A DNA stretch of 5,419 nt from an uncultured Bacillota bacterium (GTDB lineage Bacteria > Bacillota_I > Bacilli_A > RF39 > UBA660): the NCBI GenBank assembly GCA_946540075.1, contig CAMNHZ010000050.1, positions 1 to 5,419 on the forward strand, read 5' to 3'. Positions 1-5,419 of the stretch are shown here, piece by piece. Position 1 is the stretch's first letter; each line of letters starts with the position of its first letter. The notes below the pieces were generated by a model that was not told the origin of the DNA, did not search any database, and worked only from the letters and a program-made list of their open reading frames with translations. Made by a program: the position numbers and the translations under genes.

Positions 1-1145
1 ACTGCAAGATGAGCAATAGTTGTATCTTCTGTTTCACCACTACGATGAGATATAATTGTTTTATAATTATTCTTACGAGCTAAGGCAATCGTTTCTAATG
101 TTTCAGTTATTGTACCAATTTGATTAACTTTTAATAAAATTGCATTACCAGCTTTTTTATCTATTCCTATCTGTAGACATTCTTTATTAGTAACAAATAA
201 ATCATCACCAACTAGTTGGATTCTATCACCTATTCTTTCAGTAATAAGTTTAAATCCTTCCCAATCATTCTCATCAACTGGGTCTTCAATAGAAATTATA
301 GGATACTTATTAATTAATTCTTCATAATAATTAATTAATTCTAAAGTATTAAGAGTTCTACCTTCTCCTTGTAGATTATATTTTCCATCTTTATAAAATT
401 CACTTGCAGCAACATCTATTGCCATACATACATCTTTTCCTGGAGTATAACCTGCACGTTTTATAGCATCCATAATAAGTTCAAATCCTTCACTATTAGA
501 ATTTAGATCTGGTGCGAATCCACCTTCATCACCAACTCCAGTAGCAAGTCCTTTTTGTTTTAGTACTTCTTTTAAACTATGAAATACTTCAGCACCTACT
601 CTAACTCTATCATGAATATTATCTCTTATTGGAATAATCATGTACTCTTGAAAATCTAGTTTATTATCAGCATGAGCTCCTCCATTTATGATATTCATCA
701 TTGGTCTAGGTAATGATATTTTACCATCATTAAATTTATTATTTACATATTGATAAAGAGGCATGTTATTATCAAGAGCAGCTGCTTTTAAACTTGCCAT
801 AGATATTCCAAGGATAGCGTTAGCACCAAATTTAGATTTATTTGGTGTACCATCTAAATTAATCATTGCGTAATCTAATTCTTTTTGATTAGAAGCATCC
901 ATTCCAATCACTAAATCTCTAAGAGGTCCATTAACATTATTTACTGCTTTTAATACACCTTTCCCATTATAACGATTAACATCACCATCTCTTAATTCTA
1001 ATGCTTCACGAATACCAGTAGATGCACCACTTGGAACACTTGCTCTACCTAGTATTCCATTTTCTAATATAACATCAACTTCAACAGTAGGATTACCTCT
1101 TGAATCTAATATTTCTCTACCTATTACATCCTTTATTCTAGTCAT
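1..1145 (-). CDS. eno: Enolase (2-phosphoglycerate dehydratase), partial: C-terminus beyond left window edge
   Basis: Enolase interconverts 2-phosphoglycerate and phosphoenolpyruvate in glycolysis and gluconeogenesis; it is a cytoplasmic, Mg-dependent enzyme. My translation gives 381 residues from the ATG at 1145-1143. The N-terminus (IGREILDSRGNPTVEV, then VPSGASTG and EALELRDGD) is the classical enolase N-terminal domain and fixes the start. The barrel domain shows INGGAHADN (153-161, with the substrate-loop His158), Glu167 in LDFQEYM, Glu207 in GDEGGFAPD, metal ligands Asp244 (MAID), Glu287 (IEDP) and the GDDLFVTN aspartates (314-315), Lys339 in LLKVNQIGT, and His367-Arg368-Ser369 in SHRSGETEDT. 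Enolases are usually about 430 residues, so roughly 50 are missing at the edge, including the second catalytic lysine. The gene overlaps the end of murD by 8 bp and has an SD inside murD. I see no convincing promoter of its own close upstream, so it is probably expressed from the murD promoter. The visible frame is intact. Confidence 0.98.
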   Translation of the reverse strand, partial: MTRIKDVIGREILDSRGNPTVEVDVILENGILGRASVPSGASTGIREALELRDGDVNRYNGKGVLKAVNNVNGPLRDLVIGMDASNQKELDYAMINLDGTPNKSKFGANAILGISMASLKAAALDNNMPLYQYVNNKFNDGKISLPRPMMNIINGGAHADNKLDFQEYMIIPIRDNIHDRVRVGAEVFHSLKEVLKQKGLATGVGDEGGFAPDLNSNSEGFELIMDAIKRAGYTPGKDVCMAIDVAASEFYKDGKYNLQGEGRTLNTLELINYYEELINKYPIISIEDPVDENDWEGFKLITERIGDRIQLVGDDLFVTNKECLQIGIDKKAGNAILLKVNQIGTITETLETIALARKNNYKTIISHRSGETEDTTIAHLA

Positions 1146-2478
1146 TATCTTTTAACTCCTCTACTACTCTCTTAAATAAATCTCCACGAATTTCAAAATT
1201 ATCAAATTGATCCCATGATGCACATGCTGGAGAAAACAATATTACATCACCTTTTTCTGATAAATTATAAGCTGCTTTTGTTGAATCCTCTAAGTTATCT
1301 AAAACAATACAATCTTTATTTATTTTCTTACAGTATTCATTTATTTTTTCTTTTGTTTGACCATAACAGATTACATGTTTTACATGTTCCATATATGGAG
1401 TAAGTTCATCAAATGATTGTCCTCTATCAAGACCACCTAATATTAGTATAATAGGATTTTCAAATGATGATAATGCAGTTATAGTTGATTTATTATTAGT
1501 AGATTTACTATCATTATAGAACTCTCTACCATCTAATCTACGAACAAATTCAATACGATGTTCAACACCATCAAAGTTTTCTAACAATTCATGTATAACT
1601 TCATTAGTAACACCATACTTTTTACACACCATAATTGCAGCCATAATATTTTCATAATTATGCATACCTTTAATTCTTATATCATCTAATTTAATCACTT
1701 CTTTATTGTGATAATAAATTGCATCATTTTTAATACAACAATCACTATCAGTAGTTGATGAAAAATACTCTTTCTTAATTTTTAAATCTTTAGTAAGATT
1801 ATATGCATCTTTATTATCTTGATTAATGATACATAAATCACTCATATCCATATTCATAAATAATTTTTTCTTTGTCTCTTTATACTTTTTATAAGAACCG
1901 TGAAAATCAATATGTACTTCACTTAAATTTGTAAGAACAGCTGTTTCTGGATGAAATTTATACATATCACAAAGTTGATGATCAGATATTTCCATAACTA
2001 AAATATCATGATCTTTTACTTTATTAATTAATCCAGATAATGGATAACCAATATTGCCACCTAAATGAACACGTTTATTCATTGCTTCTAACATTTTATA
2101 TATAATAGTTGTAGTTGTTGTCTTTCCATTAGAACCAGTGATTGCGATTATTTTTACATTTTCTGGCAAAAAATGATAAGCCATTTCTACTTCATTTATA
2201 ACTGGTATATTTAATTTATGTGCCTTTTGAACACATGGATGAGTTCTTATAATTCCGGGATTCTTAACCATATAATCAAATGACTCATCTAAAAGTTCAT
2301 CTGGTGTATTAGTTACAACAAAATCTGCACCCATATTCTCTAGTTCTTTTACTTTTTCAGGATCTTGATCTTTAGCATCTGTAATTAGTACCTCATTTCC
2401 ATGTTGTAATAATAATTTACAAGCTTCATATCCACTACGAGCCATTCCTAAAATAAATATTTTCTTATTTTCAAACAT
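1138..2478 (-). CDS. murD: UDP-N-acetylmuramoyl-L-alanine--D-glutamate ligase MurD
   Basis: MurD is a cytoplasmic Mur ligase that joins D-glutamate to UDP-MurNAc-L-Ala using ATP, the second amino-acid addition in peptidoglycan precursor synthesis. The 446-residue length is typical. Domain 1 (about 1-105) is Rossmann-like, with GMARSGYEA (11-19) and KNPGI (72-76). Domain 2 holds the P-loop GSNGKTTTT (115-123), GGNIGYP (140-146), Glu163 as expected Mg ligand, His189 in the SEVHID stretch, and Lys203 (ETKKKLF), which aligns with the carbamylated lysine of E. coli MurD. MHNYENIMAA (272-281) and VEHRIEF (305-311) lead into domain 3, which has the MurD-specific YNDSKSTN (321-328), GGLDRGQSFDEL (348-359) and SPACASWDQF (416-425). 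The motif usually read as SSFQL is SDHQL here (165-169). The start has a good SD (2484-2491) and a promoter just upstream. The 3' end overlaps eno (ATGACTAG); a FemABX gene is divergent. Confidence 0.97.
   Translation of the reverse strand: MFENKKIFILGMARSGYEACKLLLQHGNEVLITDAKDQDPEKVKELENMGADFVVTNTPDELLDESFDYMVKNPGIIRTHPCVQKAHKLNIPVINEVEMAYHFLPENVKIIAITGSNGKTTTTTIIYKMLEAMNKRVHLGGNIGYPLSGLINKVKDHDILVMEISDHQLCDMYKFHPETAVLTNLSEVHIDFHGSYKKYKETKKKLFMNMDMSDLCIINQDNKDAYNLTKDLKIKKEYFSSTTDSDCCIKNDAIYYHNKEVIKLDDIRIKGMHNYENIMAAIMVCKKYGVTNEVIHELLENFDGVEHRIEFVRRLDGREFYNDSKSTNNKSTITALSSFENPIILILGGLDRGQSFDELTPYMEHVKHVICYGQTKEKINEYCKKINKDCIVLDNLEDSTKAAYNLSEKGDVILFSPACASWDQFDNFEIRGDLFKRVVEELKDND
1155..1162 (-). 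promoter_or_regulatory. Ribosome binding site for eno, inside the 3' end of murD
   Basis: On the minus strand the sequence AGAGGAGT lies within the last codons of murD, with about 9-10 nt between the GGAG core and the eno ATG. It supports the eno start at 1145. It also means eno initiation takes place while ribosomes are finishing murD, an arrangement compatible with translational coupling. Confidence 0.75.
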
Positions 2479-2483
2479 AGTTT

Positions 2484-2491
2484 CACCTTCC
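2484..2491 (-). promoter_or_regulatory. Ribosome binding site for murD
   Basis: On the minus strand GGAAGGTG sits 5 nt before the ATG at 2478-2476. It is a good match to the 16S anti-SD complement and confirms the murD start. Confidence 0.8.
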
Positions 2492-2498
2492 TTTATCC

Positions 2499-2507
2499 AT
2501 TATAGCA
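2499..2507 (-). promoter_or_regulatory. Extended -10 sigma-A promoter for murD-eno
   Basis: The minus strand carries TGCTATAAT: a perfect TATAAT (2504-2499) preceded by an extended -10 TG at 2507-2506. No good -35 hexamer is visible 16-18 bp upstream, which is common for extended -10 promoters. Start of transcription is predicted near 2492, giving a leader of about 14 nt that begins almost at the SD. This would drive murD and, by read-through, eno. The start site is inferred from spacing only. Confidence 0.7.
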
Positions 2508-2569
2508 CAACCACACTAATTTTTCCTTAAAATTAAAAGTTTTTCTATCATTTGTACCATTTATATACT

Positions 2570-2598
2570 TTGATTTTTATACGCTTATATGTTATAAT
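2570..2598 (+). promoter_or_regulatory. Sigma-A promoter for the FemABX-family gene
   Basis: TTGATT (2570-2575), a 17-bp spacer and a perfect TATAAT (2593-2598), with an additional extended -10 TG at 2590-2591. Predicted transcription start is near 2605, so the leader is only about 16 nt and begins just before the SD. Its -35 end lies about 63 bp from the -10 end of the divergent murD promoter, so the two promoters do not overlap. Confidence 0.85.
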
Positions 2599-2608
2599 TA
2601 ATTAATTG

Positions 2609-2616
2609 GGAGGTGA
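2609..2616 (+). promoter_or_regulatory. Strong ribosome binding site that decides the FemABX start
   Basis: GGAGGTGA is an eight-base match to the anti-SD complement, with 4 nt between it and the ATG at 2621. An in-frame TTG at 2606 would extend the protein by five residues, but it lies immediately before this SD and one base after the predicted transcript start, so it cannot use this site. The ATG at 2621 is therefore the start. Confidence 0.9.
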
Positions 2617-2620
2617 CTTT

Positions 2621-3874
2621 ATGTACATTAGAGAACTTAGTAATCCTGAGTACGATAACTTTGCGAAAAATTATCCATATGGTTCATTATATCAATCATG
2701 TGAATATTCCTTTGTAATGAATAATAATGGCTTTGAAACAATGTTTCTTGGAATGATTGATGATGGTAATAACATTGTTGCTGCAACCACACTTATTATT
2801 GAAAAACAAGCTGGTTTTAAATATGCATATGCACCTCGAGGTTTCTTAATTGATTATAACGATTATAATCTACTAGAAACATTTACTACATTAACAAAAA
2901 AATATGTTAGTAAAAAAGATATAGTTGCGATTAAATTAAGTCCTTTAATAGTAAGAAATACTTATAATGTTAAAACTGGACAAATAGAACATAATCCTAA
3001 TTATGATACTATTTTTAATAATCTTAATAAACTAGGATACTTCCACTTTGGATATAACAATATGTTTGAAGCTATAAAACCAAGATATGAAGCTTTAATA
3101 AGTATTGATAAACCTTACTATGAAGTATTTAGTAATTTAAAGAAAAATTATCGTACTAAAATTAGAAGTGCGGCTAAATGTGGAGTTAAAATATATCGTG
3201 GTGATGAAAAAGATTTACCTTACTTATATATGAATTCTAGTAAAGATCATAAAGAAGATTTAAAATATTATAATGATTGTTTTTACTTCTTTAAAAACAC
3301 TAATCGTATTGAATTTTTCTACGCTAAAATAGATACTGAAGTATATCTTAGATATATTCAATCACAATATCATAAATATGAACAATTATCTTATCAAATA
3401 AATAATAGTATCTTAGAAAATAATAGTGCGAATAAAGAAAAATTAATTAGTAAAAAAATTAAAATAGATAAGTTATTTAATAAATATAAAAATGAATTAG
3501 TTGAAGCAACAAAATATATTAGAGAATATCCTGATGGAATTATTGCAGCAAGTGCGTTAGTAATAAAATATCGTGATGAAGCTTACTTAATCATAGATAA
3601 TCTTGATAAGAAATATGCTCGTATTAATGCTAAGCAATTATTAATCTGGAAATTACTAGAAAAATATTCAAATAATGGTTATAAAACATTTAATCTAGGT
3701 GGTTTCACAAACCCTAATATGGCAAATAATCCTTATAAAAAATTAAATACATATAAGATGAATTATAATCCTATTATTAATGAATATTTAGGAGACTTAG
3801 AACTTGTAACTAATAAAGCATTATACTTTGTATTTAAAAAGTCAGCTCCATTTATAAACATACTAAAAAAATGA
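2621..3874 (+). CDS. FemABX/MurM-family peptidoglycan peptide-bridge aminoacyltransferase
   Basis: The family (FemA/FemB/FemX, MurM/MurN) uses aminoacyl-tRNA to add amino acids to the side chain of the stem-peptide lysine of peptidoglycan precursors, building the interpeptide bridge; the enzymes are cytoplasmic and work near the membrane. The product is 417 residues, matching FemA, FemX and MurM (about 405-420). Two GNAT-like domains are recognisable. The first contains SLYQSCEYS (22-30), YAYAPRGFLID (68-78) and IKLSP (104-108). The second contains NLKKNYRTKIRSAAKCGVKI (172-191), a hallmark basic segment, and FNLGGFTNP (357-365) near the C-terminus. Residues about 243-300 are charged, Lys/Glu/Asn-rich and helical in character, where FemA has its coiled-coil arm, and are followed by ASALVIKY. 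No signal peptide or membrane segment is evident. The amino acid and tRNA used, and the acceptor position, cannot be told from the sequence, so I give no symbol. The gene is divergent from murD and its TGA lies in the terminator stem. Confidence 0.92.
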   Translation: MYIRELSNPEYDNFAKNYPYGSLYQSCEYSFVMNNNGFETMFLGMIDDGNNIVAATTLIIEKQAGFKYAYAPRGFLIDYNDYNLLETFTTLTKKYVSKKDIVAIKLSPLIVRNTYNVKTGQIEHNPNYDTIFNNLNKLGYFHFGYNNMFEAIKPRYEALISIDKPYYEVFSNLKKNYRTKIRSAAKCGVKIYRGDEKDLPYLYMNSSKDHKEDLKYYNDCFYFFKNTNRIEFFYAKIDTEVYLRYIQSQYHKYEQLSYQINNSILENNSANKEKLISKKIKIDKLFNKYKNELVEATKYIREYPDGIIAASALVIKYRDEAYLIIDNLDKKYARINAKQLLIWKLLEKYSNNGYKTFNLGGFTNPNMANNPYKKLNTYKMNYNPIINEYLGDLELVTNKALYFVFKKSAPFINILKK

Positions 3875-3901
3875 TACATACTTGTATCATTTTTATTTTT
3901 T
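3865..3901. terminator. Bidirectional intrinsic terminator between the convergent FemABX gene and proS
   Basis: A perfect 8-bp inverted repeat, ATGATACA (3871-3878) and TGTATCAT (3883-3890), encloses a 4-nt loop. It is flanked by an A run on the left (3865-3871) and a T-rich run on the right (3890-3902, interrupted by one A). Read rightward it gives hairpin plus U-tract for the fem transcript; read leftward the A run becomes the U-tract for proS. The fem TGA stop lies in the left arm, and the whole 26-bp intergenic gap is terminator. The stem is AT-rich, so efficiency depends on the U-tracts. Confidence 0.85.
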
Positions 3902-5340
3902 TAATAAGATCTAGCAAAGTATACTTCTTCTTTAGCATCTTCGCCACAATATATACATTTTTTACCTTGAATATGTTCATGTCCATCAGGCACAATACAA
4001 CGAGTAGTTGCTGCTGTATCTTCCTTAATCTTTAATTCACACTCTGTTTTTCCACACCAAGGAGCTTTTAAGAATCCACCACATTCAATTTTTTCTTTAA
4101 ATTCATCATAAGTATCTACATTATGAATGTTATCATTTAAATGTTTTAAAGCTTTTGCATACATTGCTTCATGAACATCGTCTAACTTTTTATTAATAAG
4201 CTTAATTAAATCAATATCCATAGAGAATGTTTCTTTGTCACCATCTAATCTTTTTACTAAAACAAATTCATTATTTTCAATATCCTTTGGACCTATTTCA
4301 ATACGAAGTGGAATACCTCTAACTTCAGCTTCAGCAAATTTATATCCTGGTGACTTATCAGTATTATCAACTTTTACTCTAATACCTGCATCTTTTAATG
4401 TTTTCTCTAATTCATATGCCTTATCAAGTACACCTTCTACATTTTGACGAATTGGTATAATTACAACTTGAGTTGGCGCAACTCGTGGAGGTAATACTAA
4501 TCCATTATCATCTCCATGAACCATTATAATAGCTCCAATAAGTCTTGTTGATACACCCCAAGATGTTTGATGAACATAATCAAGTTTATTATCACTATTT
4601 AAAAATTTCATATCAAATGCTTTAGCAAATCCTTGACCAAAATAATGACTTGTACCTGACTGAAGCGCTTTTCCATCATGCATTAGAGCTTCAAAAGTAT
4701 ATGTTTCTAAAGCACCTGCAAATTTTTCTTTTTCTGTTTTTCTACCAGTTATTGATGGAAGTGCTAGTAAATCTTTAGCCATATCACGATATACACCTAG
4801 CATATTAATAGTTTCTTCTCTAGCTTCTTTCTCTGTTGCATGAATCGTATGACCTTCTTGCCATAAGAACTCTGATCCGCGAAGAAATGGTCTTGTTGTC
4901 TTTTCCCATCTTAAAACACTACACCATTGATTATATTTCTTTGGTAAATCACGATAAGAATTAACTATCTTAGCATAGTGTTCACAAAATAAAGTTTCAC
5001 TAGTAGGTCTAATAATTAAATTCTCTTCTAATTCATTTTGACCTCCCCTAGTAACTATCGCACATTCAGGAGCAAAGCCTTCAACATGATCTTTTTCCTT
5101 TTGAAGTAAACTTTCAGGTATCAACATAGGCATATATACATTCTCATGTCCTGTTTCCTTAAACTTCTTATCAAGATAGTTTTGAATATTCTCCCATATA
5201 GCATATCCATATGGTCTATATATAATAAATCCTTTTAAACTTGAATAATCCATAAGTTCAGCTTTTTTACATACATCAGTATACCACTGAGCAAAATCAG
5301 CAGTCATACTACATATAGCATCATTTTTAATATTTTTCAT
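3901..5340 (-). CDS. proS: Prolyl-tRNA synthetase, type 3 (eukaryote/archaea-like, ProS)
   Basis: This class II synthetase charges tRNA-Pro with proline in the cytoplasm. The 479-residue length, lack of the large editing insertion between motifs 2 and 3, and the C-terminal extension mark the eukaryote/archaea-like type, not the roughly 570-residue classical bacterial form. Visible elements: the family N-terminus DFAQWYTDV (15-23) and AELMDYSSLKG (27-37); motif 1 around YRPYGYAIWE (41-50); RPTSET (111-116); motif 2 RWEKTTRPFLRGSEF (144-158) and QEGHT (161-165); QSGTSHYFGQ (227-236); motif 3 VSTRLIGAIIMVHGDD (263-278) with Arg266; then the anticodon-binding domain (about 289-400). The C-terminal domain keeps four cysteines placed as a zinc site (Cys429, Cys434, Cys462, Cys465) and ends in YFARSY, the usual C-terminal Tyr. 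The start has an AAGGTG SD 5 nt upstream and matches the family N-terminus. It has its own promoter, no T-box leader, and the shared terminator downstream. Confidence 0.97.
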   Translation of the reverse strand: MKNIKNDAICSMTADFAQWYTDVCKKAELMDYSSLKGFIIYRPYGYAIWENIQNYLDKKFKETGHENVYMPMLIPESLLQKEKDHVEGFAPECAIVTRGGQNELEENLIIRPTSETLFCEHYAKIVNSYRDLPKKYNQWCSVLRWEKTTRPFLRGSEFLWQEGHTIHATEKEAREETINMLGVYRDMAKDLLALPSITGRKTEKEKFAGALETYTFEALMHDGKALQSGTSHYFGQGFAKAFDMKFLNSDNKLDYVHQTSWGVSTRLIGAIIMVHGDDNGLVLPPRVAPTQVVIIPIRQNVEGVLDKAYELEKTLKDAGIRVKVDNTDKSPGYKFAEAEVRGIPLRIEIGPKDIENNEFVLVKRLDGDKETFSMDIDLIKLINKKLDDVHEAMYAKALKHLNDNIHNVDTYDEFKEKIECGGFLKAPWCGKTECELKIKEDTAATTRCIVPDGHEHIQGKKCIYCGEDAKEEVYFARSY

Positions 5341-5345
5341 AATAA

Positions 5346-5351
5346 CACCTT
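5346..5351 (-). promoter_or_regulatory. Ribosome binding site for proS
   Basis: AAGGTG on the minus strand with 5 nt to the ATG at 5340-5338. It supports this start over the internal Met12. Confidence 0.8.
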
Positions 5352-5367
5352 TTTTCTATATAACTTA

Positions 5368-5396
5368 ATTATACTAGAAAAAACATAGTTTAACAA
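5368..5396 (-). promoter_or_regulatory. Sigma-A promoter for proS
   Basis: On the minus strand TTGTTA (5396-5391) and a perfect TATAAT (5373-5368) are separated by exactly 17 bp. Transcription is predicted to start near 5361, leaving a leader of about 20 nt. That is far too short for a T-box or any other tRNA-sensing leader, so proS here is probably not controlled by leader attenuation. The remaining 23 bases to the window edge show nothing I can identify. Confidence 0.85.
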
Positions 5397-5419
5397 CCCT
5401 ATCTATATTATAAAACTCA

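Noticed and set aside
1146..1260. Internal promoter for eno within murD
   Set aside because: A GATAAT-like hexamer occurs on the minus strand here, but no acceptable -35 or extended -10 accompanies it; in such AT-rich DNA this is expected by chance.
1215..1403. 62-residue open frame on the plus strand
   Set aside because: It lies wholly antisense to the conserved domain 3 of murD, has no recognisable protein features and is explained as a shadow of murD.
2594..2607. TAATTAATTAATT tandem repeat near the FemABX start as an operator
   Set aside because: It is a short simple AT repeat overlapping the -10 and transcript start; low-complexity AT sequence is expected here and no regulator site is recognisable.
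2606..2620. TTG start giving five extra residues on the FemABX protein
   Set aside because: The TTG lies immediately before the strong SD and one base after the predicted transcript start; ATG at 2621 has ideal SD spacing.
3872..3874. TGA read as tryptophan (mollicute code 4)
   Set aside because: Every tryptophan codon checked in the four genes is TGG and this TGA sits at the expected family length with a terminator immediately following.
4235..4447. 70-residue open frame on the plus strand
   Set aside because: It is antisense to the anticodon-binding domain of proS; its Ser/Pro/Leu-rich composition is what the reverse complement of an AT-rich gene gives, and no promoter or RBS supports it.
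5341..5419. T-box or other riboswitch upstream of proS
   Set aside because: The promoter is only about 30 bp from the start codon, leaving a leader of about 20 nt with no stem-loop or T-box sequence.

Overview
The window comes from an AT-rich bacterial chromosome, most likely a low-GC Bacillota. The gene set is conserved housekeeping: enolase, MurD, a FemABX-type peptidoglycan peptide-bridge enzyme and a type-3 (eukaryote/archaea-like) prolyl-tRNA synthetase. Strong AAGGAGGTGA-like ribosome binding sites, near-consensus sigma-A promoters and AT-biased codons agree with this. Every tryptophan I checked is TGG, and TAG, TGA and TAA are all used as stops, so the standard bacterial code applies and a UGA-Trp mollicute is unlikely. 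I suspect an uncultured, gut-type Bacilli or Erysipelotrichia-like lineage, but that is a guess from overall flavour only.

Layout. Positions 1-1145 (minus) hold enolase, whose C-terminal part lies beyond the left edge. Positions 1138-2478 (minus) hold murD, directly upstream of eno; the two genes share 8 bp, so they form a murD-eno transcription unit. Positions 2479-2620 are a 142-bp divergent promoter region that fires murD leftward and a FemABX-family gene rightward (2621-3874, plus). The fem gene converges on proS (3901-5340, minus). They are separated by 26 bp that carry a compact bidirectional hairpin terminator. Positions 5341-5419 contain a textbook promoter and RBS for proS.

How the genes relate. 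MurD adds D-glutamate to UDP-MurNAc-L-Ala in the cytoplasm. FemABX enzymes add aminoacyl-tRNA-derived residues to the stem peptide of the lipid-linked precursor. The divergent pair is therefore a small cell-wall-precursor locus. Enolase (glycolysis) riding on the murD transcript is the least expected arrangement; it makes PEP, which is also the MurA co-substrate, but any functional link is inference. proS appears to be an independent single-gene unit here.

I see no mobile element, CRISPR array, tRNA/rRNA gene, riboswitch or evidence of a novel system. This is an ordinary core-genome segment with a few arrangement and motif details worth noting. No gene-free stretch exceeds 142 bp.
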